Shown here: positions 1 to 7,604 of the stretch, one piece after another
Layout: each line of letters begins with the position of its first letter
How positions within the stretch are numbered: the stretch's first letter is position 1
Source of the DNA: RGIG9041 sp045657265
Lineage (GTDB): Bacteria > Bacillota > Clostridia > Oscillospirales > QAKW01
Direction of reading: 5' to 3'
DNA: 64,000 nucleotides
NCBI GenBank assembly: GCA_045657265.1
Contig: JAZOSU010000001.1
Location: forward strand, 1-64,000
The notes under the pieces: generated by a model
What the model was told of the DNA's origin: nothing
The model's input: only the letters and a program-made list of their open reading frames with translations
Database searches by the model: none
Translations under genes and position numbers: made by a program

Positions 1-62
1 GCGCACAACGTGGTTTTTCCCACTCCGCCTTTACCGGACACAATTCCAATAATTTTACTCAT
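1..62 (-). CDS. MinD/ParA-family P-loop ATPase, N-terminal fragment
   Basis: Only the first 20 or so codons lie in the window; the gene continues off the left edge. The visible protein begins MSKIIGIVSGKGGVGKTT, containing the deviant Walker A motif GKGGVGKTT of the MinD/Mrp/ParA group. The GKGG form and the short lead-in favour a MinD-type septum-site ATPase over a plasmid ParA, but Mrp-like Fe-S carriers look similar this early. An AAAGGA ribosome site lies 6 bases before the ATG, and a good promoter lies upstream. Confidence 0.75.
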   Translation of the reverse strand, partial: MSKIIGIVSGKGGVGKTTLC

Positions 63-92
63 AATTATCCTTTATAAATAATAATATACACT

Positions 93-121
93 ATGATATC
101 ATATATTAATAGTATAGTCAA
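93..121 (-). promoter_or_regulatory. SigA-type promoter of the MinD-like gene
   Basis: Read leftward, TTGACT (116-121) and TATCAT (93-98) are separated by exactly 17 bases, about 30 bases before the MinD-like start. It lies just beyond the T-tract of element copy 1, so the MinD-like gene has its own promoter and is probably insulated from the element. Confidence 0.6.
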
Positions 122-135
122 ACTCTTTTTACAAA

Positions 136-152
136 AAAACAAGCGGTGAAAT
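136..152. repeat. Left outer inverted repeat, element copy 1 (split terminator arm)
   Basis: Pairs with 1275-1291 over 17 bases with one mismatch (core GCGGTGAAAT). Read leftward it is the second arm of a terminator stem followed by a run of T, completing the terminator of the gene at 1298-2290. The arm is unlike that of copy 2, so it belongs to the target rather than to the element. Confidence 0.7.
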
Positions 153-290
153 TGAGTCGTACTCTTGAGGACAGTAAAAAAGAAGCACGAAATTTTCGTG
201 CTTCTTTTACTTTTGTCTTATACCATAACAAGCAGGGAAAATGTACGGCAAATTTTCCATTTGTTAGGAGAGCCTAAAACCCTTTGCAAC
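153..290 (-). terminator. Conserved terminal hairpin block of element copy 1, with intrinsic terminator
   Basis: Read leftward, the block follows the cargo gene. It has a stem at about 236-260 (GGAAAAT with ATTTTCC), conserved single-stranded spacers, then a 12-base stem (181-192 with 194-205) followed by TTTTTTAC, an intrinsic terminator. The spacers GTACTCTT, ACAGTAAAAAA, TTTTGTCTTATA and CCTAAAACCCTTT recur at 43238-43373, whereas the stems differ in sequence but remain paired. Confidence 0.7.
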
Positions 291-299
291 AAAAACGAA

Positions 300-638
300 T
301 TATTCAATGATGGTCAAATATTTTCCTATATTTTTCGTTTCTTGCCATTCCATACTACACAAACCACACTTAATATACCAGTCCGGAATCTTTCCGGCAA
401 AGCTCGCAAAATGAAATCCTGTAAACGAGAAATGGTTTCCGTTTTCATCCTGATAAATAGCATTTTTTAACTTTGGCATATCAGGGGCAGAAACGATAGA
501 AAGGATTCCACGCTCTCTGCCCTTTATATCTATATAGTCAGACCATATTATTTGAAAGTATAGCTTTTCATTTATAACTTTTGTTTGCTCTTTACTATTT
601 TTGAACTTTTCATATGCTTTTTCAACTAAAGACATCAT
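300..638 (-). CDS. Hypothetical protein, cargo of element copy 1
   Basis: A 112-residue soluble protein that I do not recognise. It has no signal peptide or membrane segment. The N-terminus is charged and probably helical; the C-terminal half is aromatic (SFTGFHFASFAG, then PDWYIKCGLCSMEW) and suggests a small beta-rich domain. It starts 8 bases after the S23-like gene stop, with an AGGTGA ribosome site, so the two genes are probably co-translated. In copy 2 the same slot holds an unrelated ion channel, which marks this gene as exchangeable cargo. The first of two adjacent ATGs is used here; the second is equally possible. Confidence 0.6.
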   Translation of the reverse strand: MMSLVEKAYEKFKNSKEQTKVINEKLYFQIIWSDYIDIKGRERGILSIVSAPDMPKLKNAIYQDENGNHFSFTGFHFASFAGKIPDWYIKCGLCSMEWQETKNIGKYLTIIE

Positions 639-646
639 TCACCTCA

Positions 647-997
647 TCACCTTGATTTTATCGTTTTAAGTGATGAAATCAACATTCTGCGAATGGCACC
701 ACAATCATTTTGAATATCTTTATAAGTTTCTTCAGTCATGCAACCTGTCTCAAAAAGAAGTTCTAACCAATATTCCGTTTCATAACATTCTTTTTGAGCT
801 ATTTCAAGCTTTGAAATAAAATCTTTGGTTCCTTGTGCATATTGAGCTTCGTGCAGATTTGCTCCAATAGAGGTCGCAGAGCGGAGTAACTGATTTATTA
901 AAACTGATTCGTTATGAGTTGATTTCATGGCACGGCAAAGAAAAACGATATTCTTTGCAAACTCTTTTGCTTTATCTCTTAAAATACTATCAGCCAT
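647..997 (-). CDS. Four-helix-bundle protein, S23/Avd-like (element copy 1)
   Basis: This 116-residue, mostly helical protein resembles the S23/four-helix-bundle family, encoded in 23S rRNA intervening sequences and related to the Avd protein of diversity-generating retroelements. Recognisable parts are the LRDKAKEFA start, INQLLRSATSIGANLHEA in the middle and FISKLEIAQKECYETEYWL. The ATG at 995-997 is chosen for its GAGGTGA ribosome site. It differs from the copy at 44108-44470 by about seven residues. Known relatives bind nucleic acid and partner with reverse transcriptases or structured RNA; such a role here, on the adjacent hairpin array, is inference. No reverse transcriptase or rRNA is nearby. 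Confidence 0.8.
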   Translation of the reverse strand: MADSILRDKAKEFAKNIVFLCRAMKSTHNESVLINQLLRSATSIGANLHEAQYAQGTKDFISKLEIAQKECYETEYWLELLFETGCMTEETYKDIQNDCGAIRRMLISSLKTIKSR

Positions 998-1053
998 AGT
1001 TATCACCTCTAAATTTATTATACATAAAAACTGATGGTTTTTCAAGTTATATT

Positions 1054-1274
1054 CCGACTTTGTCGGAGTGATATTATTGCCTTATGGCAATAGTGATATT
1101 GAAACCTTACGGTTTCAGTGGTATTTTATTCGCCCTATAAACTGCCGCAGGCAATATCACTCTTTTGAAATATTTCGCCATTGGCGAAGTATTCCAAAAG
1201 AATATCACTGCGAAGCAATAGAACTCGCCGCAAGGCGAATAAAACTGGCGTTGTATCCTTACGGATACAACGCC
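1054..1274 (-). other. Self-complementary hairpin array, 5' leader of element copy 1
   Basis: About 220 bases of short perfect stems lie immediately upstream of the S23-like gene: CCGAC/GTCGG, TTGCC/GGCAA, GAAACC/GGTTTC, TGCC/GGCA, CTTCGCC-type stems, and an outer 12-base stem at 1247-1274. Read leftward several have GTAA or GCAA (GNRA) loops. Repeated GTGATATT and AATATCAC spacers can pair with each other, and TTTTATTCGCC (1124-1134) pairs with 1234-1244. The array ends exactly where the outer inverted repeat begins. It could act as leader RNA or as a folded single-stranded DNA end; which strand folds is not settled. Confidence 0.65.
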
Positions 1275-1291
1275 ATTTCACCGCCTGTTTT
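1275..1291. repeat. Right outer inverted repeat, element copy 1 (split terminator arm)
   Basis: Partner of 136-152. It begins directly after the outermost array hairpin and lies 6 bases beyond the stop of the leftward gene at 1298, the expected position of the first arm of that gene's terminator. Confidence 0.7.
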
Positions 1292-1297
1292 ATATAT

Positions 1298-2290
1298 TCA
1301 CTGTTTTTGTTTTACCGCAAAAGTTTTCTTTGAATTGAAAGGATACAAAACATCAAGAGCGCATTGCTTTGCAATCTGTACCGATTTATTAGTTTTAGGA
1401 TTATTCAAATCGTCTTTTTCGCTAAGCATTACCGAAACACATATAACTGCTCCGTTGTATATAACACGAACATCAAGACCTGAAATTTTTGAGATATATC
1501 CCGATATTTTATCACCGTCAAAAAAGCTGTCGCCTATTTTACGGATACCGATATCCACCCCGAAAATCTGTCCTTTAAAACCTTTGTAATTTTCAATATT
1601 ATTTGTATCGGTTACTACAAATTGAGCTTTTCGTTTTTTGAGTTTTTTTGCATTTGTTTCATCAAAAAACACACATCTTCCGCCTCTGTATAAAATTTCT
1701 GAAATCACTTTGGCAGACAACTTACAATACACAGGGACATCAACGCACACACCCTGTTTCAAAGAGTCATAACACGAGGGCTTTAAAGTTACTAAAGTAT
1801 TATCGGAAAATACAATTTTATTTGTTGACTCATACTCTTTTACCAAAGTATAATCCCCAAGAACAACCAGCTGATCAAAATCAAACTGAGACGGAAAAAT
1901 TTGTTCTGATTTCCCTGTAAAAACCGCGGTTTTTACCCCTGTTTGTTCAAGACACTCAAATAGTCTTGAAAGTTCACTTCCTTCTGCAAATATAACAGAC
2001 GGGGAATGTTTTTTTACGAGTATTGACAGTTCGGTTTTGGAAACTTTACTGTTAGTGAAAATTCTTTTCATGCCCCGTTTTGAAAGCGCAAGAGCAGCTA
2101 TGGAAGCTTTTATCGGATCTGACAATGCAACAACCGCACTTCCTTCTACGCCCATATTATACAGCGAATTATAAATTGCATTTACTTTATCATAAAGTTC
2201 CGCATACGTCATCCGCTTTTTTTCTGTTTCAAAAGCTATTTCGTATTTATTTTTAAAAGCGGCATCTCTGAATTTCAGAAAATCGTACAT
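1298..2290 (-). CDS. Degenerate AMP-binding (ANL superfamily) domain protein
   Basis: A 330-residue protein whose N-terminal part looks like an acyl-CoA synthetase or NRPS adenylation domain: MTYAELYDKVNAIYNSL, then a GVEGSAVVALSDP block matching the GDRV.I...N region. The family's phosphate-binding TSGTTG-PK loop is absent; the corresponding stretch near residue 170 reads LVTLKPSCYDS. The C-terminal lid domain is also missing (family length about 500). It is therefore probably not an active ligase; a scaffolding or ligand-binding role, or decay, are possible. A GGAGGG site precedes the ATG. Its own terminator appears to have been split by element copy 1. Confidence 0.6.
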   Translation of the reverse strand: MYDFLKFRDAAFKNKYEIAFETEKKRMTYAELYDKVNAIYNSLYNMGVEGSAVVALSDPIKASIAALALSKRGMKRIFTNSKVSKTELSILVKKHSPSVIFAEGSELSRLFECLEQTGVKTAVFTGKSEQIFPSQFDFDQLVVLGDYTLVKEYESTNKIVFSDNTLVTLKPSCYDSLKQGVCVDVPVYCKLSAKVISEILYRGGRCVFFDETNAKKLKKRKAQFVVTDTNNIENYKGFKGQIFGVDIGIRKIGDSFFDGDKISGYISKISGLDVRVIYNGAVICVSVMLSEKDDLNNPKTNKSVQIAKQCALDVLYPFNSKKTFAVKQKQ

Positions 2291-2301
2291 TTTCCCTCCA
2301 A

Positions 2302-2332
2302 AAATAAACGGAGACCTTAAAGTGTCTCCGCT
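2302..2332 (-). terminator. Intrinsic terminator after the gene at 2346-3176
   Basis: CGGAGAC (2309-2315) pairs with GTCTCCG (2324-2330), followed leftward by TTTATTTTT. It separates two leftward genes and lies just before the ribosome site of the next. Confidence 0.65.
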
Positions 2333-2345
2333 TTGATTTTGTTTA

Positions 2346-3176
2346 TTAATTAAGTTCTACTTCCTGGGAGTCATCCACTTGTGTATCGGCATCTACCGTA
2401 TCCATAGACAGAATAATATATCTGTGAACAGGATTTCCGACTGCTGTATAATCCTGTATACCCAAGTCCTGAAGAGTTACTTTGACACGTTTATAGAGAT
2501 TAGACGGGTCATTTGTAGGATCTTCAACCGATATCATGCTTTCCTTATAGCAGTCTACCGTAAGAATGTAGGTATCGTTTTCTCCCTCTTCCACTTCAAT
2601 AACGTCGGGAATCAGATAGGTCTGTCCTCCTGCAGAGCGGATTTTATAGGTTTTATTGATTCTGTTATATGAAAACTCTCCGCACAATTCAACAGAACGG
2701 TGTTCCATCTTTCTTGTGAAATCAAAACAATACAGCGAGAACATCTCAACATCTGATGCAGGTACTCTGAAATTGCCTTTTGAATCATATGTATAAACGC
2801 CTTGCGAATTATTAAGTTTTATAGCCTGCCACAGACCAAATGAAATTATATACTCGTCATTGAGTTTAAGCGGATCGTCAAAATCAGGCATATCCTGTCT
2901 TATCAGATTCTGAATATAATCCTCGAAAAACTCAGGTGTGCCTTCTTTTGGAGCATCTTCAGTCTGAGCTTCGTAAACAGAACCGCCATAAACAGAAGTT
3001 TCAAAAACTTCGCTTGAGTATATATTATTGGGTACAAATATTCTGTAAACTTTAACAGCGGCAAAACCAATACAAAAGAAAACTGCACCTATAAAAGTAA
3101 GACCTACCATAAAGGTGAATATTCTATGTCCGTATTCTTTCAAAAACGCTGTCATTTTTTCAAATAATTTATTCAA
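2346..3176 (-). CDS. Membrane-anchored extracytoplasmic protein of unknown function
   Basis: About 276 residues. A short cytoplasmic basic/helical N-terminus is followed by one hydrophobic segment (roughly residues 22-45, FTFMVGLTFIGAVFFCIGFA) and a soluble, acidic, beta-rich domain outside the membrane. I recognise no family. The start is probably the TTG at 3174-3176, because AAGGAG lies 9 bases before it, whereas the in-frame ATG at 3183-3185 directly abuts that site. It is followed by its own terminator. Confidence 0.6.
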   Translation of the reverse strand: MNKLFEKMTAFLKEYGHRIFTFMVGLTFIGAVFFCIGFAAVKVYRIFVPNNIYSSEVFETSVYGGSVYEAQTEDAPKEGTPEFFEDYIQNLIRQDMPDFDDPLKLNDEYIISFGLWQAIKLNNSQGVYTYDSKGNFRVPASDVEMFSLYCFDFTRKMEHRSVELCGEFSYNRINKTYKIRSAGGQTYLIPDVIEVEEGENDTYILTVDCYKESMISVEDPTNDPSNLYKRVKVTLQDLGIQDYTAVGNPVHRYIILSMDTVDADTQVDDSQEVELN

Positions 3177-3269
3177 GATTCTCATCTCCTTAAGGTGACA
3201 ATAATACTCTAAATACAATTTTAAAGCCTATATAGGAATAAGTCAAGTTACAAAGTGTTTAAAAAAAGG

Positions 3270-4223
3270 TTACGAAAGCATAACTCCGAGAGCTACGCAA
3301 ACCGGCATTGTAATAATTGAAAGAATTGTTGAAAAACCGCAAATCTGGGATGCGAGTGCTGTATCTTTGTCAAATTTAGCGGCAAACATGGCAGTATTTG
3401 TCGCTGTCGGAGCACTGACAAAAACAGAGGCGACTATCAGGATATCCCCTTTAACACCGCACAGACTGAAAAGAGCTATAAGAATCAAAGGAAGAACAAG
3501 CAGTTTGAGAAAAGCCACAAGATACATATTCTTTTCCTTGAACGCAGATTTTACATTGGCATTGGCAAGATAAGTACCCAGCATCATCATAGCCAAAGGC
3601 GTATTCATAGACCCTATGCTTGAAATAGGAGTTGTAATAACAGACGGAAGCTGAACATCAAGCAAAAACAACGGCATACCCACAAGCACTGACAAAGCAC
3701 CGGGATTGATAATAATTTTTTTCAGGTCAAATTTATTGCCGTCGCCCGACATAGTATAAACTCCGTGAGTAAAAGCAAAAATGTTAAAACAGGTAATAGC
3801 CGCCGAACAGTAAAACACACCCATGTCACCGCCGCCGCTTACCGCGTCAACCACCGCTCTTGAAAGAGGCAGACCCATATATCCCATATTTGCATACATT
3901 GTTGCATACTTGAACACAGAAGTGCGTTTTTTATCACCTTTATTAAACAGAAATCTCACCAATATCATTCCCACAACGTGCAAAGAAGCGGAACAGGCAA
4001 ATGAAATAAAAAATCCATTTGCATTTTCAGGAGTATAGTCCACGTTGAGAAATGAATTAACAATAACGCAAGGATTAATTACATAGAAAAGCAGGTTGTT
4101 ACAAAGTTTTGCGGTCTTTTCGGTAAAAAATCCGCATTTATCCGCTGTGAATCCCACCGCTATCATAACAGCAAGAGTCAAAACCTGCATAAAAACAGTA
4201 TACATATTTGTTAAAAACGACAT
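3270..4223 (-). CDS. AEC (auxin efflux carrier) family transporter
   Basis: A 317-residue polytopic protein of about ten hydrophobic segments. The N-terminal half has the INPCVIVNSFL kink motif of AEC permeases and YANMGYMGLPL; the C-terminal half has SIGSMNTPLAMMMLGTYLA and FVSAPTATNTAMFA, the symmetric counterpart. Bacterial relatives export or exchange organic acids such as malate; the substrate cannot be read from the sequence. It is transcribed divergently from zapA. Confidence 0.85.
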   Translation of the reverse strand: MSFLTNMYTVFMQVLTLAVMIAVGFTADKCGFFTEKTAKLCNNLLFYVINPCVIVNSFLNVDYTPENANGFFISFACSASLHVVGMILVRFLFNKGDKKRTSVFKYATMYANMGYMGLPLSRAVVDAVSGGGDMGVFYCSAAITCFNIFAFTHGVYTMSGDGNKFDLKKIIINPGALSVLVGMPLFLLDVQLPSVITTPISSIGSMNTPLAMMMLGTYLANANVKSAFKEKNMYLVAFLKLLVLPLILIALFSLCGVKGDILIVASVFVSAPTATNTAMFAAKFDKDTALASQICGFSTILSIITMPVCVALGVMLS

Positions 4224-4302
4224 ATTGGCAGATCTCCTGTGATTTTATTTGTCAAGTATATTACAAAGCTCAACTTATGTCAATAATATTGGTAAATTGT
4301 AC

Positions 4303-4331
4303 TTGAAATATAACCATATATATTTTATAAT
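4303..4331 (+). promoter_or_regulatory. SigA-type promoter of the zapA-mreBCD operon
   Basis: TTGAAA (4303-4308) and TATAAT (4326-4331) with a 17-base spacer, 45 bases before the zapA start, in the divergent gap with the AEC transporter gene. Confidence 0.65.
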
Positions 4332-4376
4332 ATATAAGGATTATTTTGCCCATTAACGACTTGGGGAGGTATAAAA

Positions 4377-4703
4377 ATGAGTAAAAATAAAATAATTATA
4401 TCCATCGCAGGCAGTGAACTTGTGGTAATGACAGAAGAATCAAGAGAATATACCACAATGCTTGCAAATACAGTAGATAAAAAAATCAGAGAACTTCTTG
4501 CGTCAAGCAGTAAGGTCACAACTCCTATGGCTTGTATACTTACCTGTCTTGACCTTTGCGACGAAAATGAAAAAGCCAAAGCCGCAGCAGCAAGAATGCG
4601 TGATGAAATCAAAAATTACTACGAACTCAACGCAGAGCTTGAAGATAAAGTGGCTTCTCTTGAACAAGAAGTAGCTATACTTCGCCGCAGAAACGGACAG
4701 TAA
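4377..4703 (+). CDS. zapA: Cell division protein ZapA
   Basis: A 108-residue protein with the ZapA fold: an N-terminal beta-hairpin segment (IIISIAGSELVVMTEES) with the YTTMLANTVDKKIREL signature, then a long C-terminal coiled coil (about residues 60-105) ending in EVAILRRR. ZapA crosslinks FtsZ filaments at the division ring. A strong GGGGAGG ribosome site precedes the ATG. It is the first gene of an operon running through dut, maf, mreBCD and the PBP2 gene with gaps of at most a few bases. Confidence 0.85.
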   Translation: MSKNKIIISIAGSELVVMTEESREYTTMLANTVDKKIRELLASSSKVTTPMACILTCLDLCDENEKAKAAAARMRDEIKNYYELNAELEDKVASLEQEVAILRRRNGQ

Positions 4704-4704
4704 A

Positions 4705-5157
4705 ATGAGAATTAAAATCAAAAAAATACCGACTCCTTACGGAAAAACCGTAGATATGCCTAAATATCAGAGTGAGTTTTCAGCAGGTGCAGATCTTTGC
4801 GCCTGTATTGACGAGCCTATAACTATATCACCGCATCAGAGAGCGCTTATTCCCGCAGGCATTGCAATCGAAATGGAAAGAAGCGGATTTGGGGCTTTCA
4901 TTTTTGCAAGAAGCGGACTTGCTTCAAAAAAAGGTATATGTCTTGCAAATAGCGTGGGAGTTGTTGACAGTGACTACAGAGGCGAAATCAAAATAGCTTT
5001 ACTCAACACGTCGGAAGATGCGTATACAGTTGAGCCTTTTGAGAGAATCGCACAGCTTGTTATAATGCCGGTTGAAATCGCCGAGTTTGAATGTGCAGAC
5101 AGTCTTTCGGAAACTGCAAGAGCCGACGGCGGATTCGGGTCTACAGGTAAAAAGTAA
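4705..5157 (+). CDS. dut: dUTP diphosphatase
   Basis: A 150-residue trimeric-type dUTPase that hydrolyses dUTP to dUMP and PPi, keeping uracil out of DNA. All five motifs are present: SAGADL (26-31), FARSGLA, GVVDSDYRGEI (with the catalytic Asp), ERIAQLVI and the C-terminal RADGGFGSTG that closes over the substrate. Length is normal. It starts one base after zapA and stops one base before maf. Confidence 0.95.
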   Translation: MRIKIKKIPTPYGKTVDMPKYQSEFSAGADLCACIDEPITISPHQRALIPAGIAIEMERSGFGAFIFARSGLASKKGICLANSVGVVDSDYRGEIKIALLNTSEDAYTVEPFERIAQLVIMPVEIAEFECADSLSETARADGGFGSTGKK

Positions 5158-5158
5158 T

Positions 5159-5713
5159 ATGAAAATACTATTGGCATCAGGTTCTCCCAGAAGACAGTCT
5201 TTACTTAAAAATTACGGATTTGAAGTATCTGTTATAAAACCTGATTTTGACGAAAGTCAAATAAACGAAGCTGACCCTGCAAAGCTTGTTATGGCTTTGG
5301 CATCAGGTAAAATGAGCAGTATAGAAACAAATAGCTCTCTTACTTTGTCTGCAGATACAGTGGTTGCAATTGACGGTCAGGTACTGGGTAAACCCGAAAA
5401 CTATGACAGCGCCTATGAAATGTTATCTACCCTTTCGGGAAATACCCACAGTGTTTATACAGGAGTCTGCATTTCATATAAAGGACAAAATCACGTTTTT
5501 TGTGAAGAGAGCAAAGTCACCTTTTACAAGCTCAGCGATTATCAGATACAGGAATATATAAAAACTGGATCGCCGTTTGACAAAGCAGGGAGTTACGGCA
5601 TTCAGGATGATATGGGAATATTCTTCGTCAGATCTGTCGAAGGTGAAATAAGTAACGTGATAGGTCTGCCCATGGGCAGAGTTATCGCTGAAATCGAGAG
5701 GATAATTAAATGA
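5159..5713 (+). CDS. maf: Maf-family nucleoside triphosphate pyrophosphatase
   Basis: A 184-residue Maf/YhdE protein. It has the N-terminal LLASGSPRRQ substrate loop (SPRR about residues 9-12), SADTVV with the catalytic Asp, LGKP, and the FDKAGSYGIQ block. The family hydrolyses dTTP, UTP and modified nucleotides and in Bacillus is linked to septum formation. The ATG at 5159 is chosen because it directly precedes the conserved KILLASGSPRR start; an upstream in-frame ATG lies inside dut. It overlaps mreB by four bases (ATGA). Confidence 0.92.
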   Translation: MKILLASGSPRRQSLLKNYGFEVSVIKPDFDESQINEADPAKLVMALASGKMSSIETNSSLTLSADTVVAIDGQVLGKPENYDSAYEMLSTLSGNTHSVYTGVCISYKGQNHVFCEESKVTFYKLSDYQIQEYIKTGSPFDKAGSYGIQDDMGIFFVRSVEGEISNVIGLPMGRVIAEIERIIK

Positions 5714-6744
5714 AATTAAACACCAAAAAAATAAAAAAGTTTTTTAAAATCATAGGTTATAACGATATCGGTATCGACCTTGGTACTGCAAACACTATCG
5801 TTTACAAAACAGGCAAAGGAATAGTTCTACGCGAGCCTTCCGTTGTAGCTATTGATACTGACCTCAAACGCCCCGTAGCAGTAGGCGCAGAGGCTAAAGA
5901 AATGATAGGCAGAACACCTCGCAGTATAGAAGCTATCCGTCCTTTGAAAGAAGGCGTTGTGGCCGACTATGAATCAACAGCAGTTATGCTTAAATACTTT
6001 ATAAAGAAAGTAATGGGTAAAGCTCTGTTTACTAAAAACAGAATTCTTATCTGTATTCCTTACGGAGTTACCGATGTTGAACGCCGTGCAGTTGAAGAAG
6101 CCGCTTCTTACACAGGAGCACGTGACGTAAGAATAATTGAAGAACCCCTTGCGGCAGCTATAGGCGCAGGTCTACCGGTAAGTGAACCTACCGGTAGTAT
6201 GATAGTTGATATCGGCGGCGGCACAAGTGAAGTTGCCGTAATTTCTCTTGGCGGTATCGTTGCAAGTCAGTCTGTACGCGTTGCAGGTGATGCTATTGAT
6301 GCAGCCATTATTGAGCATATCAGAAAAACGTTTTCTCTTTATATCGGTGATAGAACCGCCGAAGAAATCAAACTTGAAATAGGCAATGCTTACGGTTACA
6401 AAGGCTCAATGGAAATACGCGGCAGAGACATGATTACAGGTCTTCCCAAAAACATCACCATAACTGCTGAAGATATCTGCAAAGCAATAGAAGAACCCGT
6501 TTCGGTAATAATAGATTCTATCAAACAGACTCTCGAACAGACTCCCCCTGAACTCTCAGCTGATATTATAGACCACGGAATAACTCTTTCAGGCGGCGGC
6601 GCTCTTCTTCGCGGTCTTGATCAACTTATATCAAAAGAAACCGGCATACCTGTTCATATAGCAGACAAACCTCTCGAATGTGTTGCTCTGGGTACAGGTA
6701 AATCACTTGAAAGTCCTGAACTCTGGAATACAATTTCAAGATGA
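5710..6744 (+). CDS. mreB: Rod shape-determining protein MreB
   Basis: A 344-residue bacterial actin that forms membrane-associated filaments directing lateral wall synthesis. ATP-binding signatures are present: DLGTANT (23-29), the VDIGGGTSEVAVISLGG phosphate-2 loop and the GITLSGGGALLRGLD adenosine motif. About 18 basic, helical residues (MKLNTKKIKKFFKII) precede the usual start and may be the membrane-binding amphipathic helix. Its position before mreC, mreD and PBP2 fits the elongation complex. Confidence 0.95.
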   Translation: MKLNTKKIKKFFKIIGYNDIGIDLGTANTIVYKTGKGIVLREPSVVAIDTDLKRPVAVGAEAKEMIGRTPRSIEAIRPLKEGVVADYESTAVMLKYFIKKVMGKALFTKNRILICIPYGVTDVERRAVEEAASYTGARDVRIIEEPLAAAIGAGLPVSEPTGSMIVDIGGGTSEVAVISLGGIVASQSVRVAGDAIDAAIIEHIRKTFSLYIGDRTAEEIKLEIGNAYGYKGSMEIRGRDMITGLPKNITITAEDICKAIEEPVSVIIDSIKQTLEQTPPELSADIIDHGITLSGGGALLRGLDQLISKETGIPVHIADKPLECVALGTGKSLESPELWNTISR

Positions 6745-7604
6745 GAGATATTTTTACTTCAAAAACTTTTATAGCGATGTGCATAATTGCCGTCTTGCTT
6801 ATAGGAATGATGGTAGTGAGCGCAGTAGACAGAGGCAAAGTGACAGTTTTCGAGGATTTTGTAGGTATGTTTATCACACCTTTGCAGAATTTTTGCACAA
6901 CCGTTTCTTCCGAGTCGGGTGATTTTATTAAAATTTTCACTCAGCACGATAAACTTACGGAAGAAAACGACAAACTGAAAAATGAACTTGCCTCAGTTAG
7001 TCGCGCCCTCAGGGATGCTCAGGAATACAAGCTTGAAAATGACAGTCTCAAACAGATGCTTGATATCAAACAGGCTCGTCAGGATTTCGTTTTTGAATCT
7101 GCTCTTATTGTTGCAAACGAGCACACAGGATATTCTCATACTCTGACTCTCAATAAAGGCAGTCTGAGTAACATCAAAAAGCGTGACGTTGTTATTACCG
7201 CTGATGGACTTGTAGGTTACGTCAGCGAGCTTGGCACTACCTGGTGCAAAATCACAACCGTGCTTGATTCTTCCTGTGAAATAGGCGCACTTATACCAAG
7301 AACTCAGGATATAGGCGTTCTTGAAGGTGATTATGCTCTTTCAACAAACGGAAACTGCAAAGTTTCATATCTTGGAAACGACGTTTCTCTCAATGCAGGT
7401 GACAGCGTTGTAACATCAGGCATTGGCGGTGTGTTTCCGTCAAGAATTATGATAGGTAATATAGTAGAAATCAAACCCGAAAGTCACGGAATATCGCAGT
7501 ATGCGGTTTTAGAACCTGCTGTTGATTTTAGCAAACTCAAAAACGTTTTTGTAATAACCGATTTTACAGAAAACACAGAGTCTGAAACTACTGAGGATAA
7601 TTAA
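6741..7604 (+). CDS. mreC: Rod shape-determining protein MreC
   Basis: A 287-residue protein with one membrane helix (about residues 10-30), a coiled coil (about 65-105, EENDKLKNELASVSRAL) and the two beta-barrel periplasmic-type domain ending in VDFSKLKNVFVI, typical of MreC. It bridges MreB and PBP2 on the outer face. It overlaps mreB by four bases and mreD by one. Confidence 0.92.
   Translation: MRDIFTSKTFIAMCIIAVLLIGMMVVSAVDRGKVTVFEDFVGMFITPLQNFCTTVSSESGDFIKIFTQHDKLTEENDKLKNELASVSRALRDAQEYKLENDSLKQMLDIKQARQDFVFESALIVANEHTGYSHTLTLNKGSLSNIKKRDVVITADGLVGYVSELGTTWCKITTVLDSSCEIGALIPRTQDIGVLEGDYALSTNGNCKVSYLGNDVSLNAGDSVVTSGIGGVFPSRIMIGNIVEIKPESHGISQYAVLEPAVDFSKLKNVFVITDFTENTESETTEDN

Larger units (their letters stand above)
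136..1291 (-). mobile_element. Terminator-loop insertion element, copy 1 (cargo: unknown protein)
   Basis: This 1.16 kb unit is bounded by a 17-base inverted repeat with one mismatch (136-152 and 1275-1291). Leftward order inside is: hairpin array (1054-1274), S23-like four-helix-bundle gene (647-997), cargo gene (300-638), conserved terminal hairpin block (about 153-290). The inverted repeat plus its outer T-tract reads as the split intrinsic terminator of the AMP-binding-like gene that ends at 1298. Copy 2 at 43217-44736 shares the array, the S23-like gene and the terminal block but has a different cargo and a different outer repeat. No transposase, integrase or reverse transcriptase is encoded, so movement would need help in trans. 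That it moves is inferred from two copies in two unrelated terminators. Confidence 0.7.

Noticed and set aside
1054..1274. CRISPR array
   Set aside because: Repeats are short hairpins of different sequence without regular spacing or spacers, and no cas genes are present.
1054..1274. Integron attC site or array
   Set aside because: No integrase in the window, no R/L box core sites, and each element has a single array at one end rather than one per cassette; a distant mechanistic resemblance cannot be excluded.
136..1291. Diversity-generating retroelement
   Set aside because: The four-helix-bundle protein resembles Avd, but there is no reverse transcriptase, template repeat or variable repeat.
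1068..1589. Open frame through the hairpin array on the plus strand
   Set aside because: It is generated by the repetitive stems and runs into the antisense of the AMP-binding-like gene; no ribosome site.
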